This document shows positions 12,705 through 19,503 of a stretch of 19,552 bases of DNA, one piece after another. Positions within the stretch are counted from its first letter, which is position 1, and the number at the start of each line of letters is the position of its first letter. Location of the stretch: contig CAYXLR010000027.1 in assembly GCA_964466035.1 (NCBI GenBank), positions 1 through 19,552 of the forward strand. Reading direction: 5' to 3'. Both the position numbers and the translations under genes were made by a program. The stretch comes from JANQEA01 sp964466035. Lineage in GTDB: Bacteria; Bipolaricaulota; Bipolaricaulia; UBA7950; UBA9294. Below the pieces are notes generated by a model, which was given only the letters and a program-made list of their open reading frames with translations, was not told where the DNA came from and did not search any database.

Positions 12705-13723
12705 GGGACCGTCAGGTGATCGAGCTCCGCCTCGGTCAGCTCGTAGCCGTAGTAGAAGGCGTAGAACCGGTCGACCTCGGTCCTGAGATCGAGCCGGATG
12801 CGGTCCGGATAGAAGAGGCTTGCCATCCACGCGACGCCGAGGAGGGATTCCGGGACGGGCGTGTCCATCGGAGCGATCCCCCGCGGCATCCGGTGAACCC
12901 GGCCGTCTCGCACGGCGCGGATCGCCGCCCAGTCAGGATCTTCGAGGACGTCCGCCGGCTGCACCGGTCCGTAGGGGGGAATCAGGATGACGTCGGGGTC
13001 CCAGAGAAGGACCTGCTCGAGGTTGACCTCGTTCCAGTACCCGGCCAGCTCGCGTGTCACGGAGATCCCACCGGCCGCTTCGATCAGACACGTCTGGTAC
13101 ATGTCCCCGCTGGCGACCTGCAGCCGATCGGTCCCGAGGAAGAGGACGCGGACGCGCTCCTCCGGAGCGAGGCTCTCGACGTCCTCGGTGACGGCCGAAA
13201 GGACGCGGTCGTAGTCGTTGAGGAAGACGTTCGCCCGTTCGAGCGCCTCGGGTCCGAGGGCCCGACCGGTCAGCTCGACGGCCTCCGCGAGCGCCTCGGG
13301 GGTCTCGACGAGGTACTGGATCACCGGAACGCCGAGATCGGCCATCTGTTCGGCGAACGCGGCGTGCCGCGAGCCGTCGACGAGAATCAGCTGCGCGTCC
13401 CTGGCGACCATCTCCTCGACGTTCGGATCGCCGAACGAGAGGATCTCCTCCAGCCGCGGTTCGAGCCGGAACATCGCCTCCGTGGCGTTCGCGATCCCCT
13501 TCACGCCGATGTACCACGCCATGACCAGTCGGTCGGCCGCTCCGAGCGTGTAGACGTAGAACGTTCCCGCTCCGTAGACGGAGGCCAGACGCTCGACTGG
13601 CTGGGAAATCCGCACCGTCGCCCCGGTCTGATCGACGACCTCGATCGCGTCCTCGGCGAAGCCGGCCCACGCCGCGGCGACGACGGCAACAACACAGATC
13701 GACCAGTGGATCGCCCTTCTCAT
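12701..13723 (-). CDS. periplasmic binding protein of an iron-chelate/corrinoid-type ABC importer
   Basis: A 340-residue exported binding protein. The signal peptide is MRRAIHWSICVVAVVAAAWAGFA with no lipobox Cys, so the mature protein is likely free in the periplasm. The mature N-terminus has IEVVDQTGATVRISQPVERL, the standard opening of FecB/BtuF/FhuD-class proteins. Then come LGAADRLVMA, DPNVEEMVARDAQLILVD, a long linking helix, and in the second lobe LEQVLLWDPDVILIP, WAAIRAVRDGRVHRMPRG and the ending RFYAFYYGYELTEAELDHL. Ligand class is iron-siderophore, heme or cobalamin; the sequence does not decide. Its ATG overlaps the PadR stop (ATGA 13723-13720), and its stop overlaps the permease start. 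Confidence 0.88.
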   Translation of the reverse strand: MRRAIHWSICVVAVVAAAWAGFAEDAIEVVDQTGATVRISQPVERLASVYGAGTFYVYTLGAADRLVMAWYIGVKGIANATEAMFRLEPRLEEILSFGDPNVEEMVARDAQLILVDGSRHAAFAEQMADLGVPVIQYLVETPEALAEAVELTGRALGPEALERANVFLNDYDRVLSAVTEDVESLAPEERVRVLFLGTDRLQVASGDMYQTCLIEAAGGISVTRELAGYWNEVNLEQVLLWDPDVILIPPYGPVQPADVLEDPDWAAIRAVRDGRVHRMPRGIAPMDTPVPESLLGVAWMASLFYPDRIRLDLRTEVDRFYAFYYGYELTEAELDHLTVP

Positions 13724-14277
13724 TCCCTCTCCTTTCCTTCGAGAAGCTTCAGCTTATTCTCCACCAACCAGCGGATCGTCCCCTCGACCCGGCTTCTCCG
13801 GTACGAGGCGGCGAGCTCGCCGAGCCCGACGTCGTCGGTCTCGAGACACGGCCGCGCGCTCATGTGCTCCCCCAACTCCCGCAGAACCTCGATCTGTCCC
13901 GCGACGAACTCGTCGAGCCGATCCGGCGCGAGCCGTCGGAGGAAGTAGACCTTCGCCAGGAACTCAACGCGGATCTGCCGGACGTGCCGGACCGGCGAAG
14001 CCGCCCAGTTCCAGAAGGCGCTTTCCCCCGTTCGCGTGATCCGGTAGACGTTGCGCGCCGGGCCGGCGGAGCCGGACTCGACGGCGCGCTCGACCCAACC
14101 CTCCTCCTCCAGGCGATGCAGGACCTGGTACAGCTGGCTGGACGCGATCCGCCAGAAGGAACCGAGTCCTCGGACCAGGCGATCGCGAAGCTCGTAGCCG
14201 TGTGCCGGCGCCTCGACGAGGAAGCCGAGGACGGCGTGCTCGACGGCCAGACCGCGGGAGCGCCGCGTGTATTCCAT
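13720..14277 (-). CDS. PadR-family transcriptional regulator, first gene of the importer operon
   Basis: A 185-residue regulator. The winged helix-turn-helix is at about residues 12-88: HAVLGFLVEAPAHGYELRDRL, then SSQLYQVLHRLEEEGWVER, then RNVYRITRTGESAFWNW. The helical C-terminal dimerisation region (about 92-180) includes VEFLAKVYFLRRL. PadR proteins usually repress nearby genes and respond to small molecules. Here the gene leads an operon for an iron/corrinoid-type importer, which is an unusual target for this family. The start codon lies inside a perfect 17-bp palindrome, a likely own operator. No ribosome binding site precedes the ATG and the predicted transcript begins 1-3 nt upstream, so translation is probably leaderless. 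Confidence 0.88.
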   Translation of the reverse strand: MEYTRRSRGLAVEHAVLGFLVEAPAHGYELRDRLVRGLGSFWRIASSQLYQVLHRLEEEGWVERAVESGSAGPARNVYRITRTGESAFWNWAASPVRHVRQIRVEFLAKVYFLRRLAPDRLDEFVAGQIEVLRELGEHMSARPCLETDDVGLGELAASYRRSRVEGTIRWLVENKLKLLEGKERE

Positions 14278-14291
14278 GATGGAATAGTCTA
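14270..14291 (-). promoter_or_regulatory. padR operator palindrome overlapping start codon, with -10 box
   Basis: TATTCCAT-C-ATGGAATA (minus-strand reading, 14286-14270) is a perfect inverted repeat with 8-nt arms. It contains the padR ATG (14277-14275). A -10-like TAGACT (14291-14286) abuts it, which places transcription start around 14279. A -35 is not convincing. A dimer bound here would cover start site and start codon, fitting autorepression of the whole importer operon. Confidence 0.6.
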
Positions 14292-14340
14292 CCGCGAACC
14301 GCCGCGCGCGACCACCGCAGCGTGCTGGCAGCCGCAGGGA

Positions 14341-14421
14341 CGAAAGCGGACGGCGGACAACGAAACGCTCCTGCGGTACGCGGCCGACGGGTGCCCGGCG
14401 GAGGCGATCGTCATCGAGGAG
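14341..14421 (+). pseudogene. possible remnant of a small ferredoxin (C-terminal end)
   Basis: In one plus-strand frame, TADNETLLRYAADGCPAEAI followed by VIEE resembles the C-terminus of single-cluster [4Fe-4S] ferredoxins. These end with a helix and (A)-x-x-C-P-x-x-A-I-x-V/I. The N-terminal CxxCxxC part is absent, no start codon or ribosome binding site exists, and the frame then runs into the antisense 3' end of the metallophosphoesterase gene. It is short, so the resemblance could be chance. Confidence 0.35.
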
Positions 14422-14950
14422 CAGGTGGGCTCAGCTCGACGATCCGGGCCTCGATGCCGGTTCCGAGTTCCAAGAGGGCGAACGTCGACCGCCCGTGGGT
14501 CGGAGCGACAGCCCCCGGGTTGACGAACAGCCGGTCGTTCCATCGCGTGACGACCGGCGCGTGGAAGTGCCCGAAGACGATGACCTCGGCGTCGGGTAGC
14601 TGCTTCGCCATCGCGCGATAGAACAGCTCCATCTCCGGCGCGTCGTAGCCGAGGCCGATGTACCGATCCTGCAGCGCGTGGGGCTGATGGCCGTGCTTCA
14701 GGCCGATCGACCGCCCGGTGAGGTCGAGCGTGACCCGATCGGGAAGCCGGCGCGCGACCTCCGGAGGGTCCATGTTCCCGGCGACGGCGGTCGTCGGGGC
14801 GATCTCGCGCAGCGTCTCGAGGACGGCCTGCCGCACCAGATCGCCGGCGTGGAGGATCGCGTCGACCCCTTCGAGCCGCGCGAGGAGCGTCTCGGGCAGA
14901 CGCGGGATCGACGTCGGGACGTGCGTGTCGGCGACCAGCCCGATCTTCAA
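14411..14950 (-). CDS. YfcE/MJ0936-type metallophosphoesterase
   Basis: A 179-residue calcineurin-like phosphoesterase. Metal ligands are all present: DTH (Asp8, His10), HAGDL (Asp37), GNMD (Asn59), KHGHQ (His86/His88) and FGHFHAP (His128, His130). The length and GNxD motif match the YfcE/MJ0936 group, which hydrolyses phosphodiesters in vitro; the physiological substrate is unsettled. The start is TTG at 14950-14948, giving MKIGLVADTH, the expected N-terminus, with GAGGAG 8-9 nt upstream on the minus strand. It is the last gene of a minus-strand run of patatin, thioredoxin-like and phosphoesterase genes, 58 nt after the preceding one. Its 3' end overlaps the possible ferredoxin remnant by 11 nt. 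Confidence 0.9.
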   Translation of the reverse strand: MKIGLVADTHVPTSIPRLPETLLARLEGVDAILHAGDLVRQAVLETLREIAPTTAVAGNMDPPEVARRLPDRVTLDLTGRSIGLKHGHQPHALQDRYIGLGYDAPEMELFYRAMAKQLPDAEVIVFGHFHAPVVTRWNDRLFVNPGAVAPTHGRSTFALLELGTGIEARIVELSPPAPR

Positions 14951-15008
14951 GACGTCGTCTCCTCTCCGGTTCGTCTTCCGCTGCGAACGGTCGCCTCGTG
15001 ATCCACGC

Positions 15009-15482
15009 CTAGAGGAACAACAGGATCGCGACGGTCAGGACGACGACGAGCAGGATCGCGACCGTCGTGATCGGAAACGGGTCCCTCTCCAGCCGCGACA
15101 GCGGGGACGGGCAGCCGTCGAAGACGCACGACCGGACGGCGGCGCGCAGCTGTAGCTCCTTGTCGCGGCCGACGCCGACGATGGCCCGGTCTCCGACGAA
15201 GATGACCGGGAACTTCGACGGGAAGATCCCGTACTCCGCCGACAGGGACCACATCAGATCGGCCGCCCCGGGCTCCGCCTCTTCGACGCAGGCGACGTAG
15301 ATCTCCGGGTAGAGCGACAGGAGCTCGTCGAGCACTTCTTCCATGTGGCGGCAGTCGTTGCATTCCTCGCTGTAGAAGACGAGGACGTCGGGCTGCTCCT
15401 CGGCGGCGGCGAGGCCGAACGAAGCGGCGAGCCCGATCGCAACGCTTACCCAGACGGCCGCCCTCCGCCTTCGATCGCTCAT
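15009..15482 (-). CDS. exported, membrane-anchored thioredoxin-like protein
   Basis: A 157-residue protein. N-terminal signal sequence or anchor: VWVSVAIGLAASFGLAAAEE. A thioredoxin-fold domain follows (about 31-127): VLVFYSEECNDCRHMEEVLDEL with the redox motif CNDC (41-44), the cis-proline segment KFPVIFVG (Pro92), and a further Cys pair (119, 124) in SCVFDGCP. The C-terminus is a transmembrane helix (about 138-157). The topology places the redox site outside the cytoplasm. Its role would be thiol-disulfide exchange with an unknown partner. ATG 15482 has AAGGTGAG just upstream. It lies 48 nt after the patatin-like gene and probably shares its transcript. The extra C-terminal Cys pair may relay electrons; that is conjecture. 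Confidence 0.78.
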   Translation of the reverse strand: MSDRRRRAAVWVSVAIGLAASFGLAAAEEQPDVLVFYSEECNDCRHMEEVLDELLSLYPEIYVACVEEAEPGAADLMWSLSAEYGIFPSKFPVIFVGDRAIVGVGRDKELQLRAAVRSCVFDGCPSPLSRLERDPFPITTVAILLVVVLTVAILLFL

Positions 15483-15530
15483 CGGCTCACCTTGGGCAAT
15501 CATGCCGCACGGGCCCCGGCGCGACAACCG

Positions 15531-16496
15531 TTACGCCCGAGGTGCGCGGTCGATCGGTCGCCGGCGGTGCTGCGCGAGGAGCCGCCGTAGCTCCGGGAGC
15601 GCCTCTTCGGCCGCCCGCTCGCCGGCCTCGATCCCCTCTCTCGCCTGCAGGTAGCTCATGATCGAGAGAGAGAGGTCGGGTCGGATGAGGAGATCGGGCG
15701 GATGGGCCGTCAGCTTCTGCCGGAGGATCTCCTGGACGAGGATCGAGATCGACTGGTTGAGAATGGAGTACAGACCGGGGAGCGGCCGCTCCGACCGCTC
15801 GGGGAAGAGCGACTCGAGAAGCTCGGTCAGGCTGTTCGGGATCCACGTCTGGTGGGTGAGCCCGTCGCGGAGCTGGTCGCCGATCCGATCCCAGACGTTC
15901 CGCCCCCGCTGCGTCGTCGGCACCGGCCGCGGCGTGATGTCGACGGCGATTACGAAGTCGGCTCCGAGCTCGCGGCACGTTCGAACCGGGACGGGGTCGA
16001 CGAGTCCGCCGTCGATCAACAGCCGGTCGTCGCTTCGAACCGGCTGGAAGATGCCGGGGATCGCGGTCGAGGCGCGGACGGCGTCGACGAGCGGCCCTTC
16101 CTTCAGGACGACCGTCTCGCCGGTGTCGATGTCGCACGCGACGGCGGCGTACGGAATCGGAAGGTCCTCGATCGACACCTCTCCGAGGACGTCGGTGAGG
16201 ATCTTCTTCAGCTCGCTTCCCGAGCTGAGACCGGCGCGGGGGAACGTGGGCAGGAAGCTTCGGAACAGCCGATGGGCGTCGGTGACGAGCCACTCTCGCT
16301 CGACCTGCTCGACCGGGAGCCCGACGGCGTGCGCCGCCCCGACCAGCGCCCCGATGCTCGAACCGGAGACGACGGAGATGGGGATCCCCTCGCGATCGAG
16401 GATGTTCAGCACGCCGGTGTGCGCCGAGCCTCGCGCTCCTCCGGAGCCGAGGGCGATGCCGATCTTCAGGTCGCTGCCGGAGGCATCATGTCGCAT
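15531..16496 (-). CDS. patatin-like phospholipase/lipid acyl hydrolase (RssA type)
   Basis: A 321-residue cytosolic or membrane-associated patatin. The oxyanion loop is GSGGARG (17-23), the nucleophile elbow is GSSIG with Ser47, and the catalytic Asp is Asp162 in DGGLVDP. The motif KIGIALGSGGARGSAHTGVL is typical of the bacterial RssA/YlbK group, with the family's usual length near 300 plus a helical C-terminal extension (about 250-321). Expected activity is a serine lipase on phospholipid or lysophospholipid; substrate unknown. ATG 16496 is taken as start but lacks a ribosome binding site. A TACGAT -10 at 16509-16504 would start transcription within a few nt, so it may be leaderless. Alternative ATG codons lie 2-4 codons downstream. 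Confidence 0.9.
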   Translation of the reverse strand: MRHDASGSDLKIGIALGSGGARGSAHTGVLNILDREGIPISVVSGSSIGALVGAAHAVGLPVEQVEREWLVTDAHRLFRSFLPTFPRAGLSSGSELKKILTDVLGEVSIEDLPIPYAAVACDIDTGETVVLKEGPLVDAVRASTAIPGIFQPVRSDDRLLIDGGLVDPVPVRTCRELGADFVIAVDITPRPVPTTQRGRNVWDRIGDQLRDGLTHQTWIPNSLTELLESLFPERSERPLPGLYSILNQSISILVQEILRQKLTAHPPDLLIRPDLSLSIMSYLQAREGIEAGERAAEEALPELRRLLAQHRRRPIDRAPRA

Positions 16497-16731
16497 GCGA
16501 CGATCGTATCGAATTGACCGTTGCAGAAGAAACCCTCCGATTCGGCGTGACCCTCTGGCGTCGGACGGTCAGTCGTCGACCCGCTGGATCCGGAAGGTGA
16601 CCGGTCTCAGACCGTCGCTGCAGGTGGATCGAAAGGGACGGCTGTTGATGATGGATTGCGAAATCGCAGCGGATCTTGGACGCTCTGGGCGTCCATCCCG
16701 GGCGGCGATGGGCGGGAGGAGCGGAGACGAC

Positions 16732-17208
16732 ATGACGAAGGCGACCGAGCCGGGTTCCGACGCACGTGTAACCCTGCGTGAACTCACGGGCGAGACCGTG
16801 ACCGCGATCTGCAAGCTGAGCGACACGCTGCCCGAGGAGCAGACGAGGATGGTCGCGCCGAACGCGGTGTCGATCGCCCAGGCGCACTTCGCCGAGCACG
16901 CGTGGTTTCGAGCGATCTACGCCGATGAGACGCCGGTCGGCTTCGTCATGCTGTGGGACGATCCGGAGAAGGCCGACTACTTCCTGTGGCGCCTGATGAT
17001 CGCCGCGCCGTACCAGCGGAGCGGGTACGGACGTCGGGCGATCGAGCGGCTCGTCGAGTACGTCAAGACACGACCGAACGCGACCGAGCTGAAAGCGAGC
17101 TACGTCCCGATCGACGGCGGTCCCGCGGACTTCTACCACCGGCTCGGCTTCGAGGAGACCGGTGAGGTCGTGCACGGCGAGCGCGTCGTTCGTCTGCCGC
17201 TGACGTAG
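16732..17208 (+). CDS. GNAT acetyltransferase, spermidine/spermine (BltD/PaiA-like) type
   Basis: A 158-residue single-domain acetyltransferase. VTLRELTGETVTAICKL, then NAVSIAQAHF and AIYADETPVGFVMLWDD follow the order of Bacillus BltD-like polyamine acetyltransferases. The acetyl-CoA loop is Q95-R-S-G-Y-G (QRSGYGRRA) after LWRLMIAAPY. The C-terminal part has ASYVPIDGGPADFYHRLGFEETGE with the conserved Tyr135. It would transfer acetyl from acetyl-CoA to a primary amine; polyamine specificity is inferred from family likeness. ATG 16732 follows GGAG (16723-16726), with a stronger GGGAGGA further upstream. It converges on dppA with a 12-nt gap and is a standalone gene. Confidence 0.85.
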   Translation: MTKATEPGSDARVTLRELTGETVTAICKLSDTLPEEQTRMVAPNAVSIAQAHFAEHAWFRAIYADETPVGFVMLWDDPEKADYFLWRLMIAAPYQRSGYGRRAIERLVEYVKTRPNATELKASYVPIDGGPADFYHRLGFEETGEVVHGERVVRLPLT

Positions 17209-17220
17209 CGTCCGCGGCGC

Positions 17221-18024
17221 CTACCCGCGGAGGATGAAGGCGAGGGCCCGGAGCGCTTCGAAGAAGCCGTCGGTCTCGTATCGAACGGTCGTCGGTCCGG
17301 CGAGAACGGCGCCGGGGTAGAACGAGCCGGCGTACGCGTCCGCGTGGCGGCGGAAGGCGATCTCGAGTGAGAACTGGTCCGGCAGATCGAGCCGAAGCGC
17401 CGACCGGTCCCCGGCGACTGCCGTCTCGGCCGCCTCGCGGATCCGCTCGCAGGCGAGCTCGGGGTGGATCGAGATGGTCGACGCGCCGACGCCGCGTTTC
17501 ACCGGAACGGTCGTGATCCCAGGGACGAGCTCCTCGGCCTCGGCGCAGATCCCCTCGTCACCGGAGACCAGGACGACAGGGACGTCGTAGGTTGCGGCGG
17601 CGTACGCGGCGAACGCGAATTCCGAAACGGGCCGCCCGTTCATCCGGATCTCGATGCACCGACCGGTGAACGTATGCTCGAGCGGACTCGCTCCCGCGCC
17701 CGCCCGGGCGTGGTAGCCGATCAGCATCGCGGCGTCGAAGCTGGCGTCGATCTCCTGCATCATCGACAGCGGGTGCCCGCTCCAGCCGCGAATCAGTCGG
17801 ACGCCCTTCGGAAGCGAGCTCGCGATGAGATTCACCGCCCGATCGTGAGCGTCCTTGACCCAGACCTCCTCGGCGCTGGCCGCGAGCGCGCCTTCGCACG
17901 CCGCGGCGACCTCGGCGGTCATCTGCCGCCGCGCCGGCTCGAATCCGGCCTTCTGGAGATCCGTCTCGTCCCACGTCGTGACCCCGGTGATCCCTTCGAT
18001 GTCCGCGCTGACATACACCTTCAT
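17221..18024 (-). CDS. dppA: M55-family D-aminopeptidase (DppA)
   Basis: A 267-residue zinc aminopeptidase of peptidase family M55, the same length as Bacillus DppA. Metal ligands line up: Asp8 and Glu10 in ADIEGITG, His60 in DAHD, His105 in GYHARAG and Glu135 in RPVSEF. His117 in LEHTF matches the conserved catalytic His. The YDVPVVLVSGDEG and GVGASTISIHPELA segments are also typical. These enzymes form decamers and release N-terminal D-amino acids from D-Ala-D-Ala-type dipeptides, for example during peptidoglycan peptide reuse. GGAAGGAGA precedes the ATG. It lies downstream of a DmpA-type peptidase on the same strand, with only a pseudogene between. A TATAAA at 18127-18122 may give it its own promoter. 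Confidence 0.93.
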   Translation of the reverse strand: MKVYVSADIEGITGVTTWDETDLQKAGFEPARRQMTAEVAAACEGALAASAEEVWVKDAHDRAVNLIASSLPKGVRLIRGWSGHPLSMMQEIDASFDAAMLIGYHARAGAGASPLEHTFTGRCIEIRMNGRPVSEFAFAAYAAATYDVPVVLVSGDEGICAEAEELVPGITTVPVKRGVGASTISIHPELACERIREAAETAVAGDRSALRLDLPDQFSLEIAFRRHADAYAGSFYPGAVLAGPTTVRYETDGFFEALRALAFILRG

Positions 18025-18122
18025 CGTTCGTCTCCTTCCGCGATGGTTCGGACGTCCCCGACGGCGATTCCGGAAGCGCCTCGAGAGTACGGACTGCGCA
18101 GGGCGACGTCCAGATCCAGCGT

Positions 18123-18388
18123 TTATACAGCGTAGTATGTCCGATTGCCCGTCTGGCGAAGGCGTCTAGGGGGGGGCGAGGCCGCCTCCTCCGGTGCGAT
18201 CAGGAACAGACCACCGCAGAAGGAGACGGCCTCGGATCGAACGGACAGGCCCCGAGTCTCGATTCTGGGGAGCAACCGCTCGGCGACCCAGTAGGTCTCC
18301 TCGTCGTCCCATGTCGGGCGTCCGTCACCGATTCATCGTACGAGGCCGCCCATCGGTCGAACAGGCCGACGCGATTCTCCCGGTTCAT
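18123..18388 (-). pseudogene. collapsed SAM-dependent methyltransferase gene (internal deletion and frame change)
   Basis: The ATG at 18388 overlaps the DmpA stop as ATGA, like an intact operon gene. The first 21 codons read MNRENRVGLFDRWAASYDES, a typical class I methyltransferase N-terminus. The frame is then lost. A shifted frame continues GRPTWDDEETYWVAERLLPR, then GLSVRSEAVSFCGGLFLIAP, a plausible C-terminus of the same enzyme type. The whole SAM-binding core is missing (about 150 residues by family norm), so the ends were joined out of frame. An 8-C run (8 G on the plus strand, 18169-18176) lies near the 3' end. The shifted frame ends at TAA 18125-18123. It cannot encode a working enzyme. 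Confidence 0.7.
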
Positions 18389-19503
18389 GCCGGCGCGTCC
18401 TCGGCGAGCGCTCCCCGCTCCCGCAGCAGGGCGGTCACGCGGTCGATCGGGAGCGCCTCGACCGTCCTTCCGTCCCGGCCGGACATCGTCGTAGCGGCGA
18501 AGAGCGAATGGTAGATCGCCTCCTCGGTCGCCTCGATCACCGCCTCGAACAACGGGGAGACGCGCTCGTTCGGCAGCTCGCGCGCGGTCGCTTTCCCGGC
18601 TCGAAGCTCCGCGGTCCGCCGGACCGACTCGGCGGTCGAGAACGCGATCGCGTAGTCCCCCGATCCGTTGGCGAACGACGCGCCGGTTCGCGCCAGCCCG
18701 GCGAACGCCCGCCGCGCCAGCCGCGTCAGGTTCCGATCGGAGAGCGGCGCGTCGGTGGCGGCGACGATCATGATCGAGCCGGCGTCGTCCGTGATGTCGC
18801 GCTGCTTCTCGCCGGACTGCCGTCCGAGAAGCCGGCCGACCGGTACACCGAGGACGCGGAGGCTCCCGGGGAAGTTCGACTGGACCAGAACGCCGATTGT
18901 GTGTCCGCCGAGCTCCTTGGGAAGGACGCGGGAGCTCGTCCCGATGCCCGCCTTCCATCCCATCGCCACGGTCCCGGTCCCGGCGCCGACGCACCCTTCC
19001 TCGACCGGGCCGGGTGCGGCGATCTCGATCGCGCGGAGGATTCGCTCGACGGTCAGGGGCCGCTTCTCGATCGCGTTCAGCTTTTCGTCGTTCGTCTCGC
19101 CGACGACCGGGTTGATCGAAACGGCCTTCCCGTTCTCCGGCCGGGAGAGCGTCCAGTCGAGGATCGCCTCGGCGGCGCGCGGAACGGCGAGCGTGTTCGT
19201 CAGGACGATCGGCGTCTCGATCTCGCCGAGCTCGACGATCTGCGTCGCCCCGGTCATCTTTCCGTGGCCGTTGGCGACGGAGATCCCGGCGGGAACCCGG
19301 TCCTGCAGCAGGTTGCCGCCGTGCGGGAGGATCGCCGTCGCGCCGGTCCGGACGTCGTCGCCCTCGATGAGGGTGACCTGGCCGACGCGGACGTCGGCGA
19401 CGTCGGTGATCGCGGTTCGTCGTCCCGGGGGAAAGGCGAAGGAAGGCGCCATCGTCTCTCTCAGCCTCGTCCGCCGCTCGTCGGCGGCTCGTCGCTTGCG
19501 CAT
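18385..19503 (-). CDS. dmpA: P1-family peptidase (DmpA type L-aminopeptidase/D-esterase)
   Basis: A 372-residue member of the DmpA/BapA N-terminal nucleophile family, of normal length. The self-cleavage site is DDAG-SIMIVAATDAPL, cutting before Ser243, which becomes the catalytic N-terminal residue of the beta chain. The oxyanion Asn210 is in QSNFPG, and S281-x-D283 is in ANGSGDYAIAFST. The alpha-chain motifs GVGQVTL-like (VRVGQVTLIEGDDVRTGATAI) and the glycine-rich GCVGAGTGTVAMGWKAGIGTSS are present. It hydrolyses peptides, amides or esters with L-, D- or beta-amino acids. AAGGAGAG precedes ATG 19503. With dppA downstream it forms a peptide-degrading cluster for unusual (D- or beta-) residues. 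Confidence 0.93.
   Translation of the reverse strand: MRKRRAADERRTRLRETMAPSFAFPPGRRTAITDVADVRVGQVTLIEGDDVRTGATAILPHGGNLLQDRVPAGISVANGHGKMTGATQIVELGEIETPIVLTNTLAVPRAAEAILDWTLSRPENGKAVSINPVVGETNDEKLNAIEKRPLTVERILRAIEIAAPGPVEEGCVGAGTGTVAMGWKAGIGTSSRVLPKELGGHTIGVLVQSNFPGSLRVLGVPVGRLLGRQSGEKQRDITDDAGSIMIVAATDAPLSDRNLTRLARRAFAGLARTGASFANGSGDYAIAFSTAESVRRTAELRAGKATARELPNERVSPLFEAVIEATEEAIYHSLFAATTMSGRDGRTVEALPIDRVTALLRERGALAEDAPA

Noticed and set aside
16569..16670. Minus-strand frame ending RPFRSTCSDGLRPVTFRIQR, a protein-like tail upstream of the acetyltransferase
   Set aside because: It reads well for about 30 codons but has no start, no ribosome binding site and no family I can name; too short to call a remnant.
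15658..16731. N-terminal 358-codon extension of the polyamine-type acetyltransferase frame
   Set aside because: It is antisense to the patatin gene with all its catalytic motifs; the acetyltransferase has its own ribosome binding site and family-length start at 16732.
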